A DNA stretch of 32,518 nt from assembly GCA_012728775.1 (NCBI GenBank), contig JAAYEN010000317.1:1-32518 (forward strand), given 5' to 3'. Source of the DNA: Tissierellia bacterium (GTDB lineage: Bacteria; Bacillota_A; Clostridia; Tissierellales; Peptoniphilaceae). The translations under genes were made by a program, and so were the position numbers. Positions 8,374-16,738 of the stretch are shown piece by piece; the first letter of the stretch is position 1; every line of letters begins with the position of its first letter. Below the pieces are notes generated by a model. The model worked only from the letters and a program-made list of their open reading frames with translations. It was not told the DNA's origin and made no database searches.

Positions 8374-10224
8374 ATGCAAAACGATGATAAAAAATTAGTT
8401 GACGATCCTAGACTTGTTGACGATGCTACTTTATCTGATTTAACAGATACAGATAAAGGCAGAAAGCTTTTAGAAGAAGAAGCTATTACCTCTCCATCAA
8501 AAGCAGCCTTTAAGAACTTTATAAATAATAAATTAGGAATGATAGGAACAATTGGGTTCTTGCTTATTGTAGTAATAGTTTTTATAGGTTCTACATTCCT
8601 AGAATATGATGCATATTATATCCAAGGTGTTATGAAAAACGTAGCTCCAGGTTCAGGATATATGAAATTCCCTTCAGAATTAGAAAAAGAAGGTGTGAAA
8701 CAAATTTCTGTTGGAACTACTTTTTCAGTGGGACTAAGCGAAGAAGGAAAAGTTTACACTTGGGGACATGAAGTTGCAAAAGGTCAACCTATTCCTCAAG
8801 AAGTAATTGACCAACAAGGAAATATTGAGCAAGTCGCAGCAGGGGACAATCACATTATTGTTCTAACAAAAGACAACGAAATATTCGGCTGGGGTGAAAA
8901 TAATCATGGCCAAACCGTACTTCCGGATCAAATTAAGAAATTAATTGAAGAGGAAGGTGTAGGAAAGATTGGAGCATCGGACTTTTATTCTGTAGTTTTA
9001 ACTGAAGCAGGAACAGTAAAAGTTTGGGGTGCTACTATGCCTACTGGACTAAATGCAATAAATTCTAAATATGATGGACAAGTTGAAGATTTTGAAGTAG
9101 CTAGTACTAATATACTGGCTTTATTGAAAGATGGTAGTGTCGTTACTTTTGGAACAAGAGGTTCTGAAATTGATACAGCAAAACCAGAAATTCTAAAAGA
9201 AGCTGGCGAGGTTAATGTAGTTGAAATAGGTAGAATGAGATATTCTGCAATAGCTGTAACTGATGAAGGTGAAAATATCGTATGGGGTGCTAGAGCAGAC
9301 GGAGCATATAATGTTCCTGAAATGGAAGGAACAATTATAAAAGCCGAAACTGCAAGAGAACACATTACTGTATTGACAGATGCGGGTAAGGTTTACTCCT
9401 GGGGTAAAAATAATTATGGTGCTTTAGATTATCCTACTGATGATGGCTATGTAGATATATTTACTGGTTATTTCAATAACTATGCTGTAAAAGAAGATGG
9501 TTCTGTTACCACCTGGGGTCTAGATGGATTCTTACTAGGTTCAGATGAACAAGGTAGAGATTTATTTACTAGATTAGTTCACGGTGGAAAAATGACACTG
9601 TTAATTGCTTTGGTTGCAGTTGCAATCCAAGTAGTTTTAGGTGTTTTAATCGGAGTTATTTCTGGATATTATGGCGGCTGGATAGATAACGTACTAAACA
9701 GATTTGGAGAAATCATTTCTTCATTCCCATTTTATCCGTTAGTCATTACACTTTCCGCTTTATTACCTGTAGATACAGAACAATACACTAAGCTGATAAT
9801 GATAATGGTAATTTTGGGATTACTGGGATGGCCATCTATTGCTAGGCTTGTACGTGGAGAAATTTTAGCAGAAAGAGAAAAAGACTATATAACAGCTGCA
9901 AAAGCTTTAGGATTAAAGGAATACAAAATTATGATGAGTCATATTGTTCCTAACATATTGTCCATTATAATTGTACGTGGTACTTTAGGTTACGCCGGCG
10001 CATTATTGACAGAGGCAGGTTTATCCTTCTTAGGATTTGGAGTTCAAAATCCATATCCATCTTGGGGTAATATGCTTACTGCATCTAGTAAGATAGACGC
10101 ATTGGAAAACTATTGGTGGCGTTGGTTCTTCCCAGGTGCTGCAGTATTCTTAACTGCTCTAACTGTTAATCTAATGGGTGATGCATTGAGAGATGCTATG
10201 GATCCGAAGGCATTAGAAAGGTAG
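8374..10224 (+). CDS. oppC: OppC-type permease with an inserted seven-repeat RCC1-like beta-propeller
   Basis: A 616-residue protein; ordinary OppC permeases have about 290-320 residues. Residues 1-56 are a charged cytoplasmic N-terminus, and about 57-75 is the first membrane helix. Residues about 105-385 then hold seven repeats of 38-45 residues, each ending in a W-G or F-G pair after a DG/EG turn: YTWG 128-131, FGWG 171-174, KVWG 216-219, VTFG 257-260, IVWG 302-305, YSWG 341-344 and TTWG 379-382. This is the RCC1 propeller pattern. The permease resumes with GSDEQGRDLFTR (389-400), the BPD_transp motif that normally follows helix 1 closely. Five more helices and the EAA loop (DYITAAKALGLKEYKIMMSHIVPN) follow, then the DPKALER C-terminus. 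By topology the propeller should lie outside the cell, near OppA. It is one uninterrupted frame. Repeat pattern and fusion are seen; location and role are inferred. Confidence 0.93.
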   Translation: MQNDDKKLVDDPRLVDDATLSDLTDTDKGRKLLEEEAITSPSKAAFKNFINNKLGMIGTIGFLLIVVIVFIGSTFLEYDAYYIQGVMKNVAPGSGYMKFPSELEKEGVKQISVGTTFSVGLSEEGKVYTWGHEVAKGQPIPQEVIDQQGNIEQVAAGDNHIIVLTKDNEIFGWGENNHGQTVLPDQIKKLIEEEGVGKIGASDFYSVVLTEAGTVKVWGATMPTGLNAINSKYDGQVEDFEVASTNILALLKDGSVVTFGTRGSEIDTAKPEILKEAGEVNVVEIGRMRYSAIAVTDEGENIVWGARADGAYNVPEMEGTIIKAETAREHITVLTDAGKVYSWGKNNYGALDYPTDDGYVDIFTGYFNNYAVKEDGSVTTWGLDGFLLGSDEQGRDLFTRLVHGGKMTLLIALVAVAIQVVLGVLIGVISGYYGGWIDNVLNRFGEIISSFPFYPLVITLSALLPVDTEQYTKLIMIMVILGLLGWPSIARLVRGEILAEREKDYITAAKALGLKEYKIMMSHIVPNILSIIIVRGTLGYAGALLTEAGLSFLGFGVQNPYPSWGNMLTASSKIDALENYWWRWFFPGAAVFLTALTVNLMGDALRDAMDPKALER

Positions 10225-10230
10225 GATTTT

Positions 10231-11229
10231 ATGGCGCTATTAGAAATTAAAAATTTACACACCTATTTTGAAACTAAAAAAGGTCTAATAAAGGCGGTAG
10301 ACGGAGTCGACTTGCAAGTAAGTGCAGGTAAGACGTTGGGAGTAGTAGGAGAATCAGGTTCTGGAAAGAGTCAAACTGCAATGTCCATTTTAAAATTATT
10401 CGAACCTAATCAAAAGATATACAATGGAGAAATAATTTTTGACGGAGAAAATATTGCAACTAAATCAATAAAAGAGATGCAAGATATTCGAGGAAATGAT
10501 ATTTCTATTATTTTCCAAGAACCCATGACATCTTTAAACCCAGTTTTTACTGTGGAAAAGCAATTGGGAGAAGCTTATATGCTTCACCAAAACATGAGTA
10601 AGGCTGAGGCTAGAGAACAATCTTTAAGGATGTTGGAAATGGTAAAAATTCCAAATCCTGAAGTAGTTATTAAACAATACCCCTTTGAATTATCAGGTGG
10701 TATGAACCAAAGAGTTATGATAGCTATGGCTTTGGCGTGTTCGCCTAAACTTTTGATTGCAGACGAACCTACTACAGCTTTAGATGTTACTATTCAAGCC
10801 CAAATTTTAAAGTTGATGAATGACTTGAAAAGAGAAACTCAAACTGCAATTATGTTCATTACTCATGACTTAGGAGTAATAAATCAAATGGCAGATGATG
10901 TAGCGGTAATGTATTGTGGTCAAGTAGTAGAATTGGCTCCAGTAGATTATATATTTAGAGAAGGATTTTCTGAATTCTCTCACCCTTATACCGAAGGATT
11001 ATTGACCTCTATTCCATCTATTACTTCTGATAGAAATAAGAGATTGGAAACTATACCAGGATCAGTACCTCATCCATTGGCACTACCGAAGGGATGCAGA
11101 TTTGCTGAACGTTGTCCTTACAAAACTGAAAAGTGTGTAAGAGAAATGCCAGAAATAGTTAAGGTCAATGAAGTTCAACATATTAGATGTTTCTATCCAG
11201 AAAAGGGGGTTAGAAGCGGTGGAAGATAA
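10231..11229 (+). CDS. oppD: OppD-type peptide ABC transporter ATPase
   Basis: A 332-residue ATP-binding subunit of normal length. It has Walker A GESGSGKSQ (40-48), a Q-loop in SIIFQEPMTSLNP, signature LSGGMNQR, Walker B LLIADEPTTALD, and the H-loop in MFITHDLG. The oligopeptide/dipeptide transporter C-terminal extension has three cysteines (GCRFAERCPYKTEKC), as in OppD/DppD. It pairs with OppF to power import through OppB/OppC. It starts 6 bases after oppC, with AGGA overlapping the oppC stop. Its 3' end overlaps the oppF start. No insertion is present, so the coiled coil in this transporter is confined to the OppF side of the ATPase dimer. Confidence 0.95.
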   Translation: MALLEIKNLHTYFETKKGLIKAVDGVDLQVSAGKTLGVVGESGSGKSQTAMSILKLFEPNQKIYNGEIIFDGENIATKSIKEMQDIRGNDISIIFQEPMTSLNPVFTVEKQLGEAYMLHQNMSKAEAREQSLRMLEMVKIPNPEVVIKQYPFELSGGMNQRVMIAMALACSPKLLIADEPTTALDVTIQAQILKLMNDLKRETQTAIMFITHDLGVINQMADDVAVMYCGQVVELAPVDYIFREGFSEFSHPYTEGLLTSIPSITSDRNKRLETIPGSVPHPLALPKGCRFAERCPYKTEKCVREMPEIVKVNEVQHIRCFYPEKGVRSGGR

Positions 11230-12832
11230 TAAAAAGATTTTATTCAAAATTGAAAACTTAAAAAAATATTTCCCTATAAAAAAATCTTTCTTTACTGATA
11301 GACAAAGATATGTTCACGCAAACGAAAACATTTCTTTAAATATTTATGAAGGTGAAACTTTGGGTCTTGTTGGAGAATCTGGATCTGGTAAATCTACTTT
11401 TGGTAGAACTATTATCCAACTCCACGATCAAACTGAAGGTACTACCCTTTATTATGGAAAAACAGTATCGGAAACTGCTCCTTCATATGTGGGACAATTA
11501 GTTAATAAAATTCCACAACTATATCCAGAGTATAAGAAAGCTGTTTTGGAATTGAATGATTTGTATATTCAAAGGGAAAATGCTACGGAAGAAGAACAAA
11601 TTCACGAATTAGAAGATAAACTTATATTTAAAAGAAGAGATATTCAAAATAAATATCTCAACATGGTTAGACTAGCTGGAGGTCTTTTAGCTTTAGAAAA
11701 TTTATCTGAAGTTTCAAATGTTTTAAAAGCTCAAAATGACTCTAGGGCGAAGGTAGCTGAAATAACTCAAAAAATTGAAACAATAGATAAAAAATTAAAA
11801 GATAGCGAATATGAAAGTAAAGTGTCATCTTTAAAATCTGAACGAGAAAACTTAATCTCACAAAGAAATACGGCTATCGACGACAGAGATTCAAAAGATA
11901 GAGCAGTAGAAGCTTTAAGAGAGCAAGCCAAAGGTTTGGAAGAGTATGAAGAATTAGAGAATATGAGAGATGACGGAATCGATTTATCTCAACTCACTGT
12001 AGGAGAAATGAGAAGACTTAGAAAAGACTTACAAATTATTTTCCAAGACCCTTACTCATCATTAGATACTAAACTTACAGTTGGTAATATTATTGGTGAA
12101 GGTGTCATAGCTCATGGAATGTTCAAATCTAGAAAATCTAAAGGCTATAATGAATATATTCAAAAAATCATGGCACAATGTGGACTTGCACCTTACTTTA
12201 TTCACAGATATCCTCACCAATTCTCAGGTGGTCAAAGACAAAGGATTGGAATAGCTAGAGCATTGGCCGTTGAACCAAACTTTATAGTTTGTGACGAAGC
12301 TGTATCTGCGCTAGACGTATCGATTCAATCCCAAGTAATTAATCTTTTGCAAGATTTAAAAGAAAATAATAACCTGACTTATCTATTTATAACTCATGAC
12401 TTATCAGTAGTAAAATATATTTCTGATAGAATTGCAGTTATGTATTTAGGAAATGTTGTGGAGTTAGCAGATTCTGAGGCTATATTCGCTAAACCTCTTC
12501 ATCCATACACGGAAGCGCTATTAAATGCGATTCCTAGGACTGATGTGGATAGCGATCAGACTCTTTCCCTATTAGAAGGAGACGTTCCATCTGCTGTTAA
12601 TCCACCAGAAGGTTGTAGATTCCACACTAGGTGTAAATACGTTATGGACAGGTGCTTGAATTTCGAGCCAGAACTTTCAGATATGGGAAATGGACATTTT
12701 GTGGCATGTCACTTAATGGATATGAATATCGAAGATAGGGAAGCATACAAAGCACAAAGAAATGCAGAAGAATTAGCAAAACAACAAATGGAAGATGAAA
12801 TTTTCCATGAAAAAGTTGAGGAGCATTTCTAG
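11219..12832 (+). CDS. oppF: OppF-type ATPase with a coiled-coil insertion between Walker A and Q-loop
   Basis: The second ATPase of the peptide importer, 537 residues against about 310-330 usual. Walker A GESGSGKST is at 52-60, the Q-loop IIFQDPYSSLD around 274-283, signature FSGGQRQR at 335-342, Walker B FIVCDE at 355-360 and the H-loop ITHDLS at 391-396. The Cys-containing peptide-transporter tail is GCRFHTRCKYVMDRC. Walker A and Q-loop are normally about 45-50 residues apart; here the gap is about 215. Residues about 83-255 are charged and heptad-like (EITQKIETIDKKLKDSEYES, KSERENLISQRN, EALREQAKGLEEYEELENM), predicting a coiled coil. The extreme C-terminus (505-537) is also charged and helical. 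The start is taken as GTG 11219 with GGGGGT at 11205-11210, overlapping oppD by 11 bases. All ATPase motifs are intact. Confidence 0.92.
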   Translation: MEDNKKILFKIENLKKYFPIKKSFFTDRQRYVHANENISLNIYEGETLGLVGESGSGKSTFGRTIIQLHDQTEGTTLYYGKTVSETAPSYVGQLVNKIPQLYPEYKKAVLELNDLYIQRENATEEEQIHELEDKLIFKRRDIQNKYLNMVRLAGGLLALENLSEVSNVLKAQNDSRAKVAEITQKIETIDKKLKDSEYESKVSSLKSERENLISQRNTAIDDRDSKDRAVEALREQAKGLEEYEELENMRDDGIDLSQLTVGEMRRLRKDLQIIFQDPYSSLDTKLTVGNIIGEGVIAHGMFKSRKSKGYNEYIQKIMAQCGLAPYFIHRYPHQFSGGQRQRIGIARALAVEPNFIVCDEAVSALDVSIQSQVINLLQDLKENNNLTYLFITHDLSVVKYISDRIAVMYLGNVVELADSEAIFAKPLHPYTEALLNAIPRTDVDSDQTLSLLEGDVPSAVNPPEGCRFHTRCKYVMDRCLNFEPELSDMGNGHFVACHLMDMNIEDREAYKAQRNAEELAKQQMEDEIFHEKVEEHF

Positions 12833-12844
12833 AAGGGATTAAAA

Positions 12845-13051
12845 ATGTTTAAAAAGCCAAAAGATCCGTATGAAGGTAAAAGCAAAAAAGAATTAGAAGA
12901 GATAGCTGACGAGTTTGGCAAACATGAATTTTCCAAAGAAGAAGAAAGAGCTATGATATCAGCAGCTCTAATGACTTTTCTTCCTGTAGTGTTAGCTGTA
13001 TTTGCTATATTTGCCATAATAGTATGGCTAGTATGGATGTTTCTATCATAA
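12845..13051 (+). CDS. 68-residue single-helix membrane protein at the end of the opp operon
   Basis: I do not recognise a family. Residues 1-40 are charged (MFKKPKDPYEGKSKKELEEI, FSKEEERA). Residues about 43-67 form one strongly hydrophobic helix (MTFLPVVLAVFAIFAIIVWLVWMFL), ending in a single Ser. The likely topology is N-terminus in the cytoplasm with no external domain. It lies 12 bases after oppF with SD AGAAGGGA, and its stop codon is inside the operon terminator, so it is co-transcribed with the transporter. The spacing, SD and non-random composition argue that it is real. It might be an accessory or stability subunit of the transporter; that is inference from position only. Confidence 0.75.
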   Translation: MFKKPKDPYEGKSKKELEEIADEFGKHEFSKEEERAMISAALMTFLPVVLAVFAIFAIIVWLVWMFLS

Positions 13052-13097
13052 AAAATAAAAGTTATTGTCTTATCTTAGGCAATAACTTTTATTTTTT
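13050..13097 (+). terminator. Perfect 18-bp terminator closing the opp operon
   Basis: Bases 13050-13067 and 13080-13097 are exact reverse complements with a 12-base loop. The 3' arm ends in six T residues. The left arm overlaps the stop codon of the 68-residue ORF. Confidence 0.92.
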
Positions 13098-13131
13098 AGG
13101 GTATATTTACTTTGTTAAGGAGAGTGAGAAT

Positions 13132-13860
13132 TTGAAAAATATAGGAGCATTTTTTGATATAGATGGAACAATCTTTAGGGATTCTTTAATGACTACAAAT
13201 TTTAATAAACTTGTAAAGCACGAAGTCATTGATAACAAAGTTTATTATAATGAAGTTAAAGAAGTCGAAGAAGATTGGGTTAGAAGATACAAAAAATATG
13301 ATGAATATATAGAAATTCTGGCAAGAGTTTATGCAGAAAATCTTAAAGGTGTAGATATGAATTATCTTAATTTTATTGCAGATAAAACCATAGATGATTC
13401 TTTCGAAGATATATATAAATATTCTAGAGAAAGATTGGCTTGGCACCATCAACAAGACCACTGTATATTTTTTATTTCAGGTAGTCCAGATTTTTTAGTA
13501 TCTAGAATGGCTATGAAATATAAAGCCACGGACTTTAGAGGTACTACCTATTTTCCAGATGAAAATAATAGATTTTCAGGAAGAATTTCTAAAATGTGGA
13601 ATTCTGAGAATAAAGATATTGCAATGAATGAATTAGTAGAATTATACGGAATAGACATGGAGAAAAGCTATGCCTATGGAGATACTAATGGCGATATTTC
13701 CATGTTAAGAGCTGTAGGAAACCCTATAGCTATTAATCCAAACAAAGAGCTTTTAATGGCAATTAGAGAAGACGAATATTTAGCTAACAGAGCTCAAATC
13801 GTAGTAGAAAGAAAAGATAATATATATATTTTAGATTCCAATGTAAAAATTCTTGATTAA
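13132..13860 (+). CDS. HAD-superfamily (subfamily IB, SerB-like) phosphatase
   Basis: A 242-residue HAD hydrolase. Motif I is FFDIDGT with nucleophile D9 and acid D11. Motif II is in FFISGSP, and motif III/IV is YGDTNGDISML near 183-193. A helical cap of about 90 residues lies between motif I and II, as in HAD-IB phosphoserine phosphatase-like enzymes. The start is TTG at 13132, 7 bases after AAGGAGAG (13117-13124); upstream in-frame ATGs lie inside the opp terminator and the preceding gene and have no SD. The 3' end of the gene contains the -35 region of the metK promoter. Substrate is unknown; phosphoserine phosphatase is possible but not shown. Confidence 0.85.
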   Translation: MKNIGAFFDIDGTIFRDSLMTTNFNKLVKHEVIDNKVYYNEVKEVEEDWVRRYKKYDEYIEILARVYAENLKGVDMNYLNFIADKTIDDSFEDIYKYSRERLAWHHQQDHCIFFISGSPDFLVSRMAMKYKATDFRGTTYFPDENNRFSGRISKMWNSENKDIAMNELVELYGIDMEKSYAYGDTNGDISMLRAVGNPIAINPNKELLMAIREDEYLANRAQIVVERKDNIYILDSNVKILD

Positions 13861-13880
13861 AATTATCTTTATGCTATAAT
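13853..13880 (+). promoter_or_regulatory. metK promoter overlapping the end of the HAD gene
   Basis: An extended -10 (TG-C-TATAAT, 13872-13880) with TTGATT at 13853-13858, 16 bases away. The -35 box overlaps the HAD stop codon. Transcription would begin just before the S-box. Confidence 0.7.
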
Positions 13881-13885
13881 TTATA

Positions 13886-14027
13886 ACAGACTCATTGAGA
13901 GTGGTGGAGGGAATGGGCCCTATGATACCCGGCAACCTATAATAAGGTGCTAAATCCCACAGATAGATATTATATCTGAAAGATGAGTGATGGTAAAAGC
14001 CACTCATTTTTCGGAGTGGATTTTTTT
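13886..14027 (+). promoter_or_regulatory. SAM-I (S-box) riboswitch controlling metK
   Basis: The aptamer shows the S-box core: GAGAGTGGTGGAGGGA, GGCCC, ACCCGGCAACC, AAGGTGCTAAATCCCAC and GAAAGATGAG. P1 forms between CTCAT (13891-13895) and ATGAG (13983-13987). The expression platform is a terminator, CCACTC (14000-14005) with GAGTGG (14014-14019), followed by seven T residues. The competing antiterminator pairs ATGAGTG (13983-13989) with CACTCAT (14001-14007). SAM binding should hold P1 and allow termination, switching metK off when SAM is plentiful. Confidence 0.96.
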
Positions 14028-14041
14028 ATTAGGAGGAATAT

Positions 14042-15205
14042 ATGACAAAATGGCTTTTCACATCAGAATCTGTAACAGAAGGACATCCAGATAAGGTATG
14101 CGATCAAATTTCTGATGCAATATTAGATGCAATTATAGAAAAGGATCCAGATGCTAGAGTAGCATGCGAGACTATGGTATCAACAGGTATGGTAATGATT
14201 ACGGGAGAAATCACTACATCAGCTTATGTAGATTTTCAAACTTTAGTAAGAGATACAGTAAAAGAAATAGGTTATACAAGAGCTAAATATGGATTTGATG
14301 GAGATACTTGTGCAGTATTATCTTCTATTCAAGAGCAATCGCCAGATATTGCAATGGGAGTAGACAGAGATGAAGTGGAAGACGAATTAGACGCTATAGG
14401 AGCAGGAGACCAAGGTCTAATGTTTGGTTTTGCTTGTAATGAAACAGAAGAATTAATGCCACTTCCAATTTCCCTTGCACATAGATTGGCAAAAAGATTA
14501 GCAGATGTTAGAAAAGAAAAAATCTTAACTTATTTAAGACCAGATGGAAAAAGCCAAGTTACTGTAGAATATGTAGACGGAGTAGCTACAAGACTTGAAA
14601 ATATTGTCGTCTCAACCCAGCATGAAGATACTATAGATCTAGAAGAATTGCGAAAAGATGTAATTGAGCATGTAATAAGACCTGTGGTTGGGGAAGAATT
14701 GATAGATGAAAATACTAAAATTTATATAAATCCAACTGGAAGATTCGTTGTAGGCGGACCTATGGGAGACGCAGGATTAACAGGTAGAAAAATAATAGTA
14801 GATACCTATGGTGGATATGCTAGACATGGCGGAGGCGCTTTTTCAGGAAAAGACCCAACTAAAGTGGATAGATCAGCATCTTATGCAGCTAGATATGTGG
14901 CGAAAAATTTAGTAGCAGCAGGATTGGCTGATAAATGCGAAGTGGGAATTAGCTACGCTATAGGAGTATCAAAACCCCTTTCAGTTTATGTTGACACCTT
15001 TGGCACAGGCAAATTATCTAACGAAAAATTAGAAGAAATAGTAGGAGAAGTTTTCGACTTAAGACCAGCAGCAATAATTAGAGACTTAGATTTAAGAAAA
15101 CCAATCTACAAACAACTTGCAGCTTATGGACATTTTGGAAGAGAAGATTTGGGACTAAAATGGGAAGAAACAGATAAAGTAGAAGAACTAAAATCCTACT
15201 TGTAG
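14042..15205 (+). CDS. metK: S-adenosylmethionine synthetase
   Basis: A 387-residue MetK that makes S-adenosylmethionine from methionine and ATP in the cytoplasm. Signature sequences are [17 protein letters not shown] near the N-terminus, [10 protein letters not shown], the metal/phosphate-binding [23 protein letters not shown] block (here with RSASY), and [17 protein letters not shown] at the C-terminus. Length matches the family, about 380-400. The start ATG follows AGGAGG (14031-14036) by 5 bases. It is regulated by its own product through the S-box leader. It is monocistronic and convergent with the minus-strand isoprenoid operon, with a shared bidirectional terminator. Confidence 0.98.
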   Translation: MTKWLFTSESVTEGHPDKVCDQISDAILDAIIEKDPDARVACETMVSTGMVMITGEITTSAYVDFQTLVRDTVKEIGYTRAKYGFDGDTCAVLSSIQEQSPDIAMGVDRDEVEDELDAIGAGDQGLMFGFACNETEELMPLPISLAHRLAKRLADVRKEKILTYLRPDGKSQVTVEYVDGVATRLENIVVSTQHEDTIDLEELRKDVIEHVIRPVVGEELIDENTKIYINPTGRFVVGGPMGDAGLTGRKIIVDTYGGYARHGGGAFSGKDPTKVDRSASYAARYVAKNLVAAGLADKCEVGISYAIGVSKPLSVYVDTFGTGKLSNEKLEEIVGEVFDLRPAAIIRDLDLRKPIYKQLAAYGHFGREDLGLKWEETDKVEELKSYL

Positions 15206-15211
15206 ACTGTG

Positions 15212-15262
15212 GTTATCTTTGACGCGCCACCAAAGGGCAGGTTTAGAGTGCATCCAAGGATA
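15212..15262 (+). other. Unexplained structured segment in the metK 3' region
   Basis: TTATCTTTG (15212-15220) can pair with CAAGGATAA (15254-15262) through 9 pairs, one a G-T. The pair encloses a GC-richer 33-base segment (GACGCGCCACC, AAAGGGCAGG) unlike the AT-rich surroundings. No reading frame or known RNA family is recognised. Confidence 0.3.
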
Positions 15263-15270
15263 ATTTGAAT

Positions 15271-15318
15271 AAATTAAATGCCTAACAGTATATTTCCGTT
15301 AGGCATTTAATTTTTATA
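15271..15318. terminator. Bidirectional terminator between metK and the convergent isoprenoid operon
   Basis: Bases 15271-15286 and 15298-15313 are exact reverse complements (16 bp, 11-base loop). A/T-rich ends on both sides serve both converging units. Confidence 0.93.
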
Positions 15319-15363
15319 AAAAATATTGAAGTTTTATACTCCAGGTTTTATAGAGTGGTTTGT

Positions 15364-16269
15364 CTAGAAAGACCAAACCTTACGGGATTTAATTTTTCGC
15401 TGTATCTCGCTTATAACTCCTAATTTATCCGCTGCCCAAAGGGGAGCGATTAACTTATTTTTATCTCCATCTCCTGTAATCCGGTGTACTACGATATTCT
15501 TATCTAAAATCGACAGAGATTCTGCTACCAAATCTGTATATTCTTCTTTGGTTAACAATTCAAATTTTTTATTAATGAAGTCCTCATAAATTCTAGAATC
15601 ATTTTGAATATATAAACTGTGAATTTTTATTCCAAAAGGCTTTACTTCATTTATATATTTTATAGAATCTAGCATGTCTGATTTTGTCTCTCCAGGCAAT
15701 CCAAAAATAACATGTAAAACGAACTTAATATTTCTAGATTTTAACTCTTTTAATTTATTATCCAAATATTTATGGGAATAACCTCGATCGATATACTCAA
15801 TTGTAGACTCTTTTGCACTTTGCATTCCTATTTCTAACCAAAGCTCGCATCTTTTAGAAAACTCTTCTAACAAATCTAATATATCTTTATTTAAGCAATC
15901 AGCTCTAGTTGCAATGGCGATTCCAATAATTTCTTCATCTTTTAAGACTTCTTCATAAAGATTTCTTAGAAAATTTACATCTGCATAAGTATTGGTAAAA
16001 TTTTGAAAATACGCAATAAATCTGTTATTATTCCACTTATTTCTCACCATTTCTTTTTCTTTAATAATTTGTTTTTGAATATTTAAATTTCCAGAAGTAA
16101 AATCTCCGCTTCCTTTTTCTGAACAAAAAATACAGCCTAATTCAGAAATCTTTCCATCTCTATTAGGACAGGTAAAATTTCCATCTAGGCTGAGTTTTCC
16201 AACTTTTTCTCCATATTTATTTTTGAAATAACTGTTTAAAGTGTAATAATATTCGATTTTAATCACCAA
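15364..16269 (-). CDS. TIGR01212/YhcC-type radical SAM protein
   Basis: A 301-residue radical SAM enzyme. The [4Fe-4S] cysteines are C34, C46 and C49 in [16 protein letters not shown]; the long C-x11-C-x2-C spacing is characteristic of the TIGR01212 (E. coli YhcC-like) family. Other family blocks are [46 protein letters not shown] and [10 protein letters not shown]. The reaction is not established for the family. It is the last gene of the minus-strand operon and overlaps ispF: its start (TTG 16269, or GTG 16266) lies within the last codons of ispF. No convincing SD is visible, so it may depend on translational coupling and the exact start is uncertain. Confidence 0.88.
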   Translation of the reverse strand: MVIKIEYYYTLNSYFKNKYGEKVGKLSLDGNFTCPNRDGKISELGCIFCSEKGSGDFTSGNLNIQKQIIKEKEMVRNKWNNNRFIAYFQNFTNTYADVNFLRNLYEEVLKDEEIIGIAIATRADCLNKDILDLLEEFSKRCELWLEIGMQSAKESTIEYIDRGYSHKYLDNKLKELKSRNIKFVLHVIFGLPGETKSDMLDSIKYINEVKPFGIKIHSLYIQNDSRIYEDFINKKFELLTKEEYTDLVAESLSILDKNIVVHRITGDGDKNKLIAPLWAADKLGVISEIQRKIKSRKVWSF

Positions 16270-16738
16270 TTTTTTTTAGAAGTGTTACAGTATAGGCACT
16301 AGCCCCTTCTTTTGTCCCAACGAAGCCTAATCCTTCCGTGGTGGTGGCCTTAATAGAGACTTGAGAAATGTCAATTCCTAAAATTTTTGCCAATTTTTCT
16401 TTCATGGACTCTATATACATACCGATTTTAGGACTTTCTAAAGCTACAACTGAATCTATATTTGAAACTTCATATCCCTTTTCTTGTATTAAAAAGTTTA
16501 CCTTTTTTAATAATTCGCAAGAATCTATATCCTTATATTTCATATCATTGTCAGGGAAGTGCTTTCCAATATCTCCCAAAGCCAAAGCTCCTAACATGGA
16601 ATCCATAATTGCATGGACTAATACATCGGCATCAGAATGTCCAAGCAATCCAAATTCGTAAGGGATTTCAATTCCACCTATTATTAATTTTCTGTTTTTT
16701 ACTAATTTATGGACGTCATATCCTATACCAATTCTCAT
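16259..16738 (-). CDS. ispF: 2-C-methyl-D-erythritol 2,4-cyclodiphosphate synthase
   Basis: A 159-residue IspF that cyclises CDP-methylerythritol 2-phosphate to MEcPP in the MEP isoprenoid pathway. The zinc ligands D8, H10 (GIGYDVH) and H42 are in place, as are the [19 protein letters not shown] block, [11 protein letters not shown] and the C-terminal [23 protein letters not shown]. Length is typical, about 155-160. Its ATG overlaps the ispD stop as ATGA and is preceded by GGAGG within ispD, indicating translational coupling. It forms part of the ispE - DXR-like - ispD - ispF order on the minus strand. Confidence 0.97.
   Translation of the reverse strand: MRIGIGYDVHKLVKNRKLIIGGIEIPYEFGLLGHSDADVLVHAIMDSMLGALALGDIGKHFPDNDMKYKDIDSCELLKKVNFLIQEKGYEVSNIDSVVALESPKIGMYIESMKEKLAKILGIDISQVSIKATTTEGLGFVGTKEGASAYTVTLLKKIGD

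Noticed and set aside
8640..9540. RCC1 region as a separate gene or an assembly chimera
   Set aside because: The frame is continuous through both permease junctions, base composition and codon use match the flanks, and helix 1 and the GSDEQGRD block bracket it precisely.
13024..13131. Longer N-terminus for the HAD phosphatase starting at ATG 13024
   Set aside because: It would run through the opp operon terminator and lacks an SD. TTG 13132 has AAGGAGAG at good distance and yields the usual start just before the DIDGT motif.
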